From contig NZ_JACHZB010000008.1 in assembly GCF_014193255.1 (NCBI RefSeq), positions 244,506-308,505 of the forward strand: DNA of 64,000 nt, in the 5' to 3' direction. Below, piece after piece: positions 6,727 to 14,598 of the stretch (positions within the stretch are counted from its first letter, which is position 1; each line of letters opens with the position of its first letter). The translations under genes were made by a program, and so were the position numbers. The notes under the pieces are model-generated. The model was not told the DNA's origin and searched no databases. It saw only the letters and a program-made list of their open reading frames with translations. This stretch comes from Rhizobium sp. BK196 (GTDB taxonomy: Bacteria > Pseudomonadota > Alphaproteobacteria > Rhizobiales > Rhizobiaceae).

Positions 6727-9633
6727 ATGACCGACACAGCCGAAAAGATCGATTACTCGAAGACCCTCTATCTGCCCGAGACGGACTTCCCCATGCGCGC
6801 CGGCCTGCCGCAGAAGGAGCCGGAACTCGTCGCCCGTTGGCAGAAGATGGACCTCTACAAGAAGCTGCGTGCATCCGCCGCCGGCCGCGAAAAATTTGTC
6901 CTGCACGACGGCCCGCCCTATGCCAACGGCAACATCCACATCGGCCACGCGCTGAACAAGATCCTCAAGGACGTCATCACTCGCTCCTTCCAGATGCGCG
7001 GTTATGACGCCAACTATGTTCCCGGGTGGGACTGCCACGGCCTGCCGATCGAATGGAAGATCGAGGAAGAGAACTATCGTGCCAAGGGCAAGGCCAAGCC
7101 TGACCTGACCGAGCCGTCGGCGATGATCGAGTTTCGCCGCGAGTGCCGCGCCTATGCCGAAAAGTGGATCGCGATCCAGGGCGGCGAGTTCCAGCGCCTC
7201 GGCATTGTCGGCGATTTCGAAAACCCATATCTGACGATGAACTTCCATGCTGAAAGCCGCATCGCCGGCGAACTCTTGAAGATCGCCAGGAGCGGCCAGC
7301 TCTACCGCGGCTCCAAGCCGATCATGTGGTCGGTCGTTGAGCGCACGGCGCTGGCGGAAGCCGAAGTCGAGTATCATGACTATGAAAGCGACACGATCTG
7401 GGTGAAATTCCCGGTCGCTTCAGGTTCGGCTGCCCTCAAGGATGCATTTGTCGTCATCTGGACCACCACGCCCTGGACGATCCCTGGTAACCGGGCGATC
7501 GCCTATTCCTCGCGTGTTGCGTACGGCCTCTATGAAGTCACGGCTGCCGAGAACGATTTTGGTCCGCGCCCGGGCGAAAAGCTGATCTTTGCCGATAAGC
7601 TTGCCGAGGAATCCTTCGCCAAGGCTAAGCTGCAGTACAAGCGCCTCACCAACGTCACGGCTGCCGATCTCGCTGGCGTCACCTGCGCCCATCCGCTCAA
7701 GGGTGTCGGCGGCGGCTACGAATTTGCCGTACCGCTGCTGGATGGCGACCATGTCACCGATGATGCCGGCACCGGTTTTGTGCACACTGCGCCGAGCCAC
7801 GGCCGCGAAGACTTTGATGTATGGATGGCGCATGGCCGCGAGATCGAGGCACGCCACATCGAGACCAAGATCCCGTTCCCGGTTGATGACGGCGGCTTCT
7901 ATACCGCCGACGCCCCCGGCTTCGAAGGTGCCCGCGTCATAGACGACAACGGCAAGAAGGGCGATGCCAACGACCGCGTCATCAAAGCGCTGATCGAGGC
8001 CAACGCACTCTTCGCCCGCGGCCGCCTGAAGCACCAGTATCCGCATTCCTGGCGTTCCAAGAAGCCGGTCATCTTCCGCAACACCCCCCAGTGGTTCGTC
8101 TATATGGATAAGACCCTGGCGGACGGAACCACACTGCGCACCCGTGCCTTGAACGCGATCGACGACACTCGCTTCGTGCCCGCCGCCGGCCAGAACCGCC
8201 TGCGCGCCATGATCGAGCAGCGCCCGGATTGGGTGCTGTCCCGGCAGCGCGCCTGGGGCGTGCCGATCTGCGTCTTCGTCGACGAGCATGGCGAGGTGCT
8301 GCAGGACGATGCTGTCAACCAGCGCATCCTCGACGCGTTCGATGCCGAAGGCGCCGATGCCTGGTTTGCCGAAGGCGCCAAGGAACGGTTCCTCGGCAAC
8401 GAGCATGACCCGGCCAAGTGGTCGCAGGTCATGGATATCCTCGACGTCTGGTTCGACTCGGGCTCCACGCACACCTTCACGCTGGAAGACCGCCCCGACC
8501 TGAAATGGCCGGCCGATCTCTACCTCGAAGGCTCCGACCAGCATCGCGGCTGGTTCCATTCCTCGCTCTTGGAGTCGGCGGCGACGCGCGGCCGTGCGCC
8601 CTACAACGCCGTCCTCACCCATGGCTTCACCATGGATGAGAAAGGCGAGAAGATGTCGAAGTCGAAGGGCAACGTCACTTCGCCGCAGGAAGTGATGAAG
8701 GATGCGGGCGCCGACATCTTGCGTCTCTGGGTCATGACCTCTGACTATGCGGACGATCTGCGCGTCGGCAAGACGATCATCCAGACCAATGTCGATGCCT
8801 ATCGCAAGCTCCGCAACACCATCCGCTGGATGCTCGGCACGCTGGCGCATGACAAGGGCGAAGTCATCGCGCTCTCGGATCTGCCGGAGCTGGAGCAGCT
8901 GATGCTGCACCGTCTCTCCGAACTCGACCAACTCGTGCGTGAGAACTATGACGCTTTCGACTTCAAGAAGATCGCCCGCGCGCTCATCGATTTCGCCAAT
9001 GTAGAACTCTCGGCCTTCTACTTCGACGTCCGCAAGGATGCGCTCTACTGCGATGCGCCCTCAAGCCTTCGCCGTCGTTCGGCGCTTTATGTCATCCGCA
9101 TGATCTTCGATTGCATGGTGACCTGGCTTGCACCGATGCTGCCCTTCACGACCGAAGAGGCATGGCTGTCGCGCAACCCGTCGGCGGTGTCCGTGCATCT
9201 GGAGCAGTTCGCCCCGGTCGCCAAGGAATGGCGCAACGAGGCGCTTGCCGAAAAGTGGAAGAAGATCCGCGCGATCCGCAGTGTCGTGACAGGTGCCCTC
9301 GAAATTGAGCGTAAGGACAAGCGCATCGGTTCGTCGCTGGAAGCAGCTCCCGTTGTCCATGTCGCCGATGCGGAACTGCGCAAGGCGCTTGAAGGACAGG
9401 ATTTCAGCGAAGTCTGCATCACCTCCGGCATCACCATCGAGGCGGACGCCGGCCCGGCTGATGCTTTCCGTCTGCCGGAAGTCGCTGACGTCGCTGTCGT
9501 TCCAAAGCTTGCCGAAGGCGTAAAATGTGCCCGTTCCTGGCGCATCACCACCGATGTCGGGTCGGATCCGGAATATCCCGATGTTTCGGCGCGTGACGCT
9601 GCCGCTCTGCGCGAACTCGGCATCCGTACCTGA
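6727..9633 (+). CDS. ileS: Isoleucyl-tRNA synthetase
   Basis: This class I aminoacyl-tRNA synthetase charges tRNA-Ile and edits misactivated valine. The 968-residue protein has the HIGH signature at residues 71-74 (NGNIHIGHALNK), the editing CP1 insertion in the middle, and KMSKS at about 642-646 (GEKMSKSKGN). The C-terminal zinc finger of the E. coli type is degenerate: near Cys934 the text reads KCARSW, so the second Cys of the first pair is Ser, and no second CxxC pair follows before the end. The start is the ATG at 6727; a TTG three codons earlier is less likely. No strong Shine-Dalgarno is visible. Confidence 0.97.
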   Translation: MTDTAEKIDYSKTLYLPETDFPMRAGLPQKEPELVARWQKMDLYKKLRASAAGREKFVLHDGPPYANGNIHIGHALNKILKDVITRSFQMRGYDANYVPGWDCHGLPIEWKIEEENYRAKGKAKPDLTEPSAMIEFRRECRAYAEKWIAIQGGEFQRLGIVGDFENPYLTMNFHAESRIAGELLKIARSGQLYRGSKPIMWSVVERTALAEAEVEYHDYESDTIWVKFPVASGSAALKDAFVVIWTTTPWTIPGNRAIAYSSRVAYGLYEVTAAENDFGPRPGEKLIFADKLAEESFAKAKLQYKRLTNVTAADLAGVTCAHPLKGVGGGYEFAVPLLDGDHVTDDAGTGFVHTAPSHGREDFDVWMAHGREIEARHIETKIPFPVDDGGFYTADAPGFEGARVIDDNGKKGDANDRVIKALIEANALFARGRLKHQYPHSWRSKKPVIFRNTPQWFVYMDKTLADGTTLRTRALNAIDDTRFVPAAGQNRLRAMIEQRPDWVLSRQRAWGVPICVFVDEHGEVLQDDAVNQRILDAFDAEGADAWFAEGAKERFLGNEHDPAKWSQVMDILDVWFDSGSTHTFTLEDRPDLKWPADLYLEGSDQHRGWFHSSLLESAATRGRAPYNAVLTHGFTMDEKGEKMSKSKGNVTSPQEVMKDAGADILRLWVMTSDYADDLRVGKTIIQTNVDAYRKLRNTIRWMLGTLAHDKGEVIALSDLPELEQLMLHRLSELDQLVRENYDAFDFKKIARALIDFANVELSAFYFDVRKDALYCDAPSSLRRRSALYVIRMIFDCMVTWLAPMLPFTTEEAWLSRNPSAVSVHLEQFAPVAKEWRNEALAEKWKKIRAIRSVVTGALEIERKDKRIGSSLEAAPVVHVADAELRKALEGQDFSEVCITSGITIEADAGPADAFRLPEVADVAVVPKLAEGVKCARSWRITTDVGSDPEYPDVSARDAAALRELGIRT

Positions 9634-9638
9634 AGATA

Positions 9639-9678
9639 TTTGCCGGGTGAATTGCCTTTATGGCGTTCATCCGGTAAA
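9639..9678 (+). terminator. Long hairpin after ileS, possible terminator
   Basis: The arms at 9639-9651 and 9666-9678 pair over 13 positions, two of them G-U, and the loop holds a further GCC/GGC pairing. It begins a few bases after the ileS stop. There is no clear U-run, so it could be a weak terminator or a 3'-end stabiliser. Confidence 0.5.
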
Positions 9679-9764
9679 AGCTGCCTGAAAATGGCCGGAT
9701 TTTTGCTTCAGGGGGACGATTGTCCGGTGGACGATACTAATACCGGCGTGCGGGAAGGGTTTTC

Positions 9765-10394
9765 ATGTTAGCGACGCATTGGTTCCGTTTGGGCGCCTGC
9801 CTGTCTCTTGTCATGGCGGGAAGCTCCATGATGTCAGGCTGCGCCAGCAGTCCGACTTACGGCACCGACAAGACCGCCATGGAACAGCTTGCCGACGACC
9901 TCGGCCAGTCCGTTTCGCTGACCGGTCCCGGTCCCAAGAACACCGGTGTAAAGTACACGCCGCGCCCGACGCTTGTCATGCCCGCTAAGGACCAGAAGGA
10001 AACCCTAGTCCCGCCGCAGGAGAATGTTGCCAACAAGGACAATCCGCAGTGGGTTGAATCGCCGGAAGAGGCTCGCGCCCGTCTCGTCAAGGAAGCTGAC
10101 GAGAACTCGGACAATCCGAGCTATCGCTCGCCGCTCGCCAGCTCTGCCATCGAAGGCGGTCGCCAGACGAGCGAAGCCCAGACCAAGGCCTATCGCGAAG
10201 CCCGTGCGCTGCAGAAGGGCGCCTATATCGACCAGCGTCGCTATATTTCCGATCCGCCGACCGAATATCGCGCCGTGGACGATCCGGCAAAGCTCGATGA
10301 CCTCGGCACGCCGGAGCAGAAGAAGGCCAAGCAGCGCAAGAAGGATGCTGCGGTCGCCAATAGCGGCACCAAGTGGTGGCAGATCCTTCAGTAA
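9765..10394 (+). CDS. Putative lipoprotein
   Basis: The 209-residue product starts with a lipoprotein signal peptide ending in the lipobox-like SGCASS, so Cys near residue 26 would be lipidated. The mature part is hydrophilic, rich in Pro, Asp and Lys, and has no recognisable enzyme motif. It follows ileS by about 130 bp. GGAAGGG precedes the ATG at a suitable distance. The family is conserved in rhizobia as far as I recall, but the function is unknown. Confidence 0.8.
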   Translation: MLATHWFRLGACLSLVMAGSSMMSGCASSPTYGTDKTAMEQLADDLGQSVSLTGPGPKNTGVKYTPRPTLVMPAKDQKETLVPPQENVANKDNPQWVESPEEARARLVKEADENSDNPSYRSPLASSAIEGGRQTSEAQTKAYREARALQKGAYIDQRRYISDPPTEYRAVDDPAKLDDLGTPEQKKAKQRKKDAAVANSGTKWWQILQ

Positions 10395-10463
10395 GAGCAA
10401 TTCAGCAAAACTGAACAGCGGTTTTGCGTCCGGAATTGCGTGAAAGCAAAACGGAAATGCTCT
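10395..10463. repeat. Palindromic intergenic repeat, family A copy 2
   Basis: The element begins GAGCAATTCAGCAAAA and includes GTTTTGCGTCCGGAATTGC, then ends in AAATGCTC, which pairs with the opening GAGCA. It fills the whole gap between two convergent stop codons and touches the stop of the minus-strand gene. Confidence 0.7.
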
Positions 10464-10767
10464 AGCGGCGCGACGCGTTAAACCAGCGGTGCGTCAGCGT
10501 GATGTGCAGAAGCTGGCACGCGAGAAAGACGCCGCCCATCCAGGCAATATCGGTATTGCGCACTTGGTTGCTCTGCACGAGCGCGGCCAAAACGCCGGCA
10601 GCCAGCACCGGAATTAAGGCGAAAGCGATCGCCCGCGGTGCTGTCCAGCTCACCTCTCGCTTCAGCGACCATTGCATCGGCAGCTTCGCCACGCCCGGCG
10701 CAACCGTGCGGTTGGCGTAAACGGCAAGCACACCCATAACGGTGACGATTCCGATGGCAAGGATCAT
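10462..10767 (-). CDS. Small membrane protein, DUF1648-like
   Basis: A 101-residue protein with three predicted transmembrane segments at about residues 1-16, 45-62 and 72-90. The stretch LPMQWSLKREVSWTAPR between the first two helices resembles the DUF1648/SdpI-type loop, but this is a weak match by eye. The ATG at 10767 overlaps the tadA stop codon as ATGA, so it is translationally coupled to tadA. Its stop coincides with the end of a palindromic repeat. Function unknown. Confidence 0.75.
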   Translation of the reverse strand: MILAIGIVTVMGVLAVYANRTVAPGVAKLPMQWSLKREVSWTAPRAIAFALIPVLAAGVLAALVQSNQVRNTDIAWMGGVFLACQLLHITLTHRWFNASRR

Positions 10768-11219
10768 GGCGCGTCTCTTCTTTCGGAAAAGAATGCCCGC
10801 AACATATCCGCCGCTTCGGTCTCGTTGAAGCCAGAATAAACCTCCGGCGCATGGTGACAGGTCGGCTGGGCATAGAAGCGGACTCCATTGTCGACTGCTC
10901 CGCCTTTCGGGTCCTCCGCACCATAATAGAGCCTGCGGATACGGGCGAAGGAAATGGCAGCCGCGCACATGGTGCAAGGCTCCAGCGTGACATAGAGATC
11001 GGCGCCGACAAGACGTTCCTGGCCAAGCTTCTCGCAGGCCATGCGGATGGCGGCGATCTCGGCATGGGCGGTGACGTCGTTGAGTTCCCGCGTGCGATTT
11101 CCGGAGGCGGCGACTGCCGCGCCATCGACGACGACGACGGCGCCGATCGGCACTTCACCGCGTTTCGCAGCAGCGCGCGCTTCCTCGATCGCCATCTCCA
11201 TAAATCGATTTGTCTTCAC
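10764..11219 (-). CDS. tadA: tRNA-specific adenosine deaminase
   Basis: TadA deaminates the wobble adenosine A34 of tRNA-Arg(ACG) to inosine and is normally essential. The zinc-binding deaminase motifs are HAEIAAI (His ligand and catalytic Glu) and PCTMCA (two Cys ligands). NRTRELNDVTAHAE is typical of the rhizobial enzyme. The start is uncertain: GTG at 11237, GTG at 11219 and ATG at 11201 are in frame, none with a strong ribosome-binding site. I chose 11219 because the product then lines up with the known Agrobacterium TadA N-terminus. It overlaps the small membrane protein gene by 4 bp and is divergent from the pseudouridine synthase gene. Confidence 0.93.
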   Translation of the reverse strand: MKTNRFMEMAIEEARAAAKRGEVPIGAVVVVDGAAVAASGNRTRELNDVTAHAEIAAIRMACEKLGQERLVGADLYVTLEPCTMCAAAISFARIRRLYYGAEDPKGGAVDNGVRFYAQPTCHHAPEVYSGFNETEAADMLRAFFSERRDAP

Positions 11220-11291
11220 GTTCGCAAGAATTTCCACTTAACCGCAGGTGCATGACCTGATAGACAGGCCGAAAAGGCAGGCAAACAACAA

Positions 11292-13133
11292 ATGACATCC
11301 AAAGACAAGCCAAAACGCCCAGGCGAAAGGCCCTCCGCGCGCGACGCACGGCCCAGAAGCGGTTCCAAGGCCGGTATCGACAAGCCATCGAAGGGCGCTG
11401 CTGCTGAAGTGGCAGCCAGCGAAGCGGATGGCGACGCCAAGGCCGAGCGCATTTCCAAGGTAATGGCGCGCGCCGGCGTCGCCTCGCGTCGCGATATCGA
11501 ACGCATGATTATGGACGGCCGCGTCACGCTGAACGGCAAGCTCCTGGACACGCCCGTGGTCAACGTCACGCTCGAAGACAAGATCGAGGTCGACGGCGTG
11601 CCGATCCGCGGCATCGAGCGCACGCGTCTCTGGCTCTACCACAAGCCGCCGGGCCTGGTGACGACGAATTCAGATCCCGAAGGACGCCCGACCGTCTTCG
11701 ACAATCTGCCGGAAGAGCTGCCCCGCGTCATGTCGATCGGCCGTCTCGACATCAATACAGAAGGCCTGCTGCTGCTCACCAATGACGGCGGTCTGGCTCG
11801 TGCGCTCGAGCTTCCGACAACCGGCTGGCTGCGCCGCTATCGCGTGCGCGCCCATGGTGACATAGATCAAGACGCGCTCGACAAGCTGAAGGATGGAATT
11901 GCCGTCGACGGCGTTCTCTACGGCTCGATCGACGCGACGCTCGACCGCACGCAGGGATCCAACGTCTGGATCACCATGGGTTTGCGCGAAGGCAAGAACC
12001 GCGAAATCAAGAACGTTCTCGGTGCGCTAGGTCTTGAGGTCAACCGCCTGATCCGCATCTCCTACGGTCCTTTCCAGCTCGGCGAACTGCCCGAGGGCGA
12101 GGTGATCGAGGTTCGCGGCCGCACGCTGCGCGACCAGCTCGGCCCCCGTCTCATCGAGGATGCCAAGGCGAATTTCGATGCGCCGATCTATAACGCTCCG
12201 GCCGTTGCCGCCGATGAGCCCGAAGAGCCGGCGCCTGTGCGGCGTGAACGTCCGCGTCGCGACGAGGACAAGCGCGAACGGGCGCTGAGCCGCCTCGATA
12301 CCAAGCGCGGCGACCGTCGGGATGATCGCCGAGACGATCGAAAGGACGACCGTCGTAGCGAAGACGACAGGCCGAAGCGCCCGACGCTCGGCAGCCGCCG
12401 CAATGCCAATGTCTGGATGGCACCCGGTGCTCGTCCGCTTGGTGAGAAGGCAGCGGCCAAGGCTGCCAAGAATGCCCAGACTGCGCGCCGTCGCGGCGAA
12501 ACCACCCCGGTGAAGGAACAGCGCTTCGAGCCTGCAGCCAATCGGTTGCGCCCGCAGATCAATCGCGTCCATGAAGAGGACGGCGAATGGATCCGCTCGA
12601 GTGAGACGCCTGCCAAGCGCGATGAGGATGAAGGTTTCGGCCGTAAGCGCTCCTTTGGTGATAAGTCGCGTGGCGAACGTCGCCCGCGTACGGGTGGAGA
12701 GGAGCGCCCGCGTTCCTTTCGCGACCGGCCACGAGAAGAGGGTGGCGAACGTTCTTCGCGTCCAGCCAGAAGCTTTGGCGGCGAAGGCCGGTCCGAGCGT
12801 CCTCGTGGCGACAAGCCCTTTAGCGGCAAGCCGCGTGGCGAGCACCGTCCACGCACGGAGGGTGGAGAGGAGCGTCCGCGTTCCTTCCGCGACCGGCCAC
12901 GAGAAGAAGGTGGCGAACGTTCTCTGCGTACGGCCAGAAGCTTCGGGGGCGAGGGCCGATCGGAGCGTCCGCGCGGCGACAAGCCTTTCGCCGACAAATC
13001 CCGTGCGGCAAAGAATTTTTCCGGCAAGCCGAAGGGTGATCGGCCGGGTGGTGGTGGCAAGCCTTCCGGCGGGCCGTCCAGAGGTGGTGCGAAAGGCAAG
13101 GGAATGACACGCGGTGCGGATCGTCGGCGGTGA
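11292..13133 (+). CDS. rluB: RluB-type 23S rRNA pseudouridine synthase with long basic tail
   Basis: The N-terminal half is a typical RsuA/RluB/RluE/RluF enzyme. An S4 RNA-binding domain lies at about residues 55-100 (RISKVMARAGVASRRDIERM). The catalytic domain has GRLDINTEG near 150 with the nucleophilic Asp. It probably modifies 23S rRNA near position 2605. Beyond about residue 290 the protein has over 300 extra residues rich in Arg, Asp, Glu and Gly, with a 56-residue tandem repeat, giving 613 residues against about 290 in E. coli. The end overlaps the rsmD start by 20 bp, so the two rRNA modifiers are coupled. The tail is probably disordered and RNA-binding. Confidence 0.93.
   Translation: MTSKDKPKRPGERPSARDARPRSGSKAGIDKPSKGAAAEVAASEADGDAKAERISKVMARAGVASRRDIERMIMDGRVTLNGKLLDTPVVNVTLEDKIEVDGVPIRGIERTRLWLYHKPPGLVTTNSDPEGRPTVFDNLPEELPRVMSIGRLDINTEGLLLLTNDGGLARALELPTTGWLRRYRVRAHGDIDQDALDKLKDGIAVDGVLYGSIDATLDRTQGSNVWITMGLREGKNREIKNVLGALGLEVNRLIRISYGPFQLGELPEGEVIEVRGRTLRDQLGPRLIEDAKANFDAPIYNAPAVAADEPEEPAPVRRERPRRDEDKRERALSRLDTKRGDRRDDRRDDRKDDRRSEDDRPKRPTLGSRRNANVWMAPGARPLGEKAAAKAAKNAQTARRRGETTPVKEQRFEPAANRLRPQINRVHEEDGEWIRSSETPAKRDEDEGFGRKRSFGDKSRGERRPRTGGEERPRSFRDRPREEGGERSSRPARSFGGEGRSERPRGDKPFSGKPRGEHRPRTEGGEERPRSFRDRPREEGGERSLRTARSFGGEGRSERPRGDKPFADKSRAAKNFSGKPKGDRPGGGGKPSGGPSRGGAKGKGMTRGADRRR
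12693..12990 (+). repeat. 168-bp in-frame tandem repeat in the rluB tail
   Basis: The unit starting with GGEERPRSFRDRPREEGGER at 12693 recurs at 12861, exactly 168 bp later, and continues nearly unchanged for at least 43 codons through SERPRGDKPF. The copies differ at only a few codons, so the duplication is recent or kept similar by exchange. Shorter related pieces lie on both sides. Confidence 0.9.
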
Positions 13134-13674
13134 GTTTCGCGGACGGCCGCTTGCCGTACCAAAATCCAACGACATCCGGCCGACTGCCGACCGGACGCGT
13201 GAGAGCCTTTTCAACATTCTGAGCCATGCCTATCCGGAATGCGTCGATGGCACCCGGATACTCGATCTTTTCGCCGGTACAGGCGCCGTCGGCCTCGAGG
13301 CCGTCTCGCGCGGCTGTCGCCATGCGCTGTTCGTTGAAAACAGCGTGGAGGGCAGGGCGCTCCTCTGGGAAAACATCGATGCGCTCGGCCTGCATGGCAG
13401 GACGCGTATCCTGCGCCGTGATGCAACCGATCTCGGCAGCGTCGGCAATCTCGAGCCTTTCGACATGCTCTTTGCCGATCCGCCCTATGGCAGAGGATTG
13501 GGAGAGAAGGCGCTTGCGGCGGCTGCTGACGGCGGCTGGCTCAAGCCTGGCGCGATTACCGTTCTGGAAGAACGCGCCGATGTTGCCGTTTCGGTTCATC
13601 CTTCCTATGTTTTCCTCGAAAGTCGAATATTCGGCGACACCAGAGTACATTTTTTCCGGTATCAGCCGCAGTAG
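13114..13674 (+). CDS. rsmD: 16S rRNA (guanine966-N2)-methyltransferase
   Basis: RsmD methylates G966 in 16S rRNA of the small subunit, using S-adenosylmethionine. The 186-residue protein begins MRIVGGEFRGR. It carries the SAM-binding motif LDLFAGTGAVGLEA near residues 50-63 and the amino-methyltransferase signature DPPYG. The GTG start at 13114 lies within the end of rluB in another frame (20-bp overlap), which suggests coupling of two ribosomal RNA modification genes. Confidence 0.95.
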   Translation: MRIVGGEFRGRPLAVPKSNDIRPTADRTRESLFNILSHAYPECVDGTRILDLFAGTGAVGLEAVSRGCRHALFVENSVEGRALLWENIDALGLHGRTRILRRDATDLGSVGNLEPFDMLFADPPYGRGLGEKALAAAADGGWLKPGAITVLEERADVAVSVHPSYVFLESRIFGDTRVHFFRYQPQ

Positions 13675-13694
13675 CCGGCACGTAGGAGCAGATC

Positions 13695-14576
13695 GTGCCG
13701 CAGGCGGAAATCATCAGTCCGAAATCGCCTGCCATCAGCGACCTTCCGACGGTCGCCGTCGCCTTCGGCGGCGGCGGTGCTCGCGGCCTCTCGCATATCC
13801 ACATCATCGAAACGCTGGATGAACTCGGCATCCGCCCGATCGCGGTATCGGGTTCCTCCATCGGTGCCATCATGGGCTCCGGCATGGCCGCCGGCATGTC
13901 GGGGGCGGAAATCCGTGAACATGCGCTGGCGACAGTGGGCAACAAGGCCGCCGTCGTCAGCCGTATCTGGGGTCTGCGGCCGACAACGGTGCGTGACGCC
14001 GTGGCCAAGGGTATCCGCATCGGCCAATTCAATCTCGAACGCATCCTGAAAGCTTTCCTGCCATCGGAGCTTCCCCAGCGTTTCGAGGATCTGCTTGTGC
14101 CGATGAAGGTGATCACGACGGATTATTACGGCCAGAGTGAAGTCATCGTCGAACACGGCCAGCTTTTTCCGGCACTCGCCGCATCATCTGCCATTCCTGC
14201 AGTCTTCATGCCGGTGAGACTGCATGGGCGGGTCATGATTGACGGCGGCATCGCCAATCCCGTGCCTTACGAATGTTTAATGGATCTTGCTGATATCGTC
14301 ATCGGCATCGATGTCGTCGGTGCACCTGAGGGCGACGGAACCCACATCCCGAACCGCATGGAAAGCATCTTCGGCTCGGGCCAGCTGATGATGCAGGCGG
14401 CGATTTCCCTGAAGCTGAAGCTCCTGCGTCCGCATATCTTCCTGCGCCCAATCGTCGGCCGCACCGGTGTCATGGATTTCCTAAAGGCTCGTGACGTGCT
14501 TGCCATGTCCGTCGGCGTCAAGGACGAGCTGAAATATGCGCTCGACCGGGAAATTGAGGCGCGGCTGAAGCGTTAA
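13695..14576 (+). CDS. Patatin-like phospholipase, RssA family
   Basis: The 293-residue protein has the patatin fold signatures in order: the oxyanion-hole FGGGGARGLSHI near residue 24, the nucleophile elbow GSSIG near residue 54, and the DGG motif near residue 180 that supplies the catalytic Asp of the Ser-Asp dyad. It is probably a cytosolic or membrane-associated lipid hydrolase. The substrate is not evident. The GTG start lies 20 bp downstream of rsmD. Its stop converges with the antiporter gene 22 bp away. Confidence 0.9.
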   Translation: MPQAEIISPKSPAISDLPTVAVAFGGGGARGLSHIHIIETLDELGIRPIAVSGSSIGAIMGSGMAAGMSGAEIREHALATVGNKAAVVSRIWGLRPTTVRDAVAKGIRIGQFNLERILKAFLPSELPQRFEDLLVPMKVITTDYYGQSEVIVEHGQLFPALAASSAIPAVFMPVRLHGRVMIDGGIANPVPYECLMDLADIVIGIDVVGAPEGDGTHIPNRMESIFGSGQLMMQAAISLKLKLLRPHIFLRPIVGRTGVMDFLKARDVLAMSVGVKDELKYALDREIEARLKR

Positions 14577-14598
14577 TTTTTGAGAAGCTGGTGGACGT

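Noticed and set aside
7420..8931. 503-codon minus-strand frame inside ileS
   Set aside because: ileS has intact motifs over the same region. The antisense frame has no start context or homology pattern.
12693..12990. CRISPR array
   Set aside because: The 168-bp period is in frame, has no short direct repeats with unique spacers, and encodes the rluB tail.
12027..13217. Minus-strand frames opposite the rluB tail
   Set aside because: They arise from the repetitive, GC-rich tail. The plus-strand frame fits the pseudouridine synthase and its overlap with rsmD.
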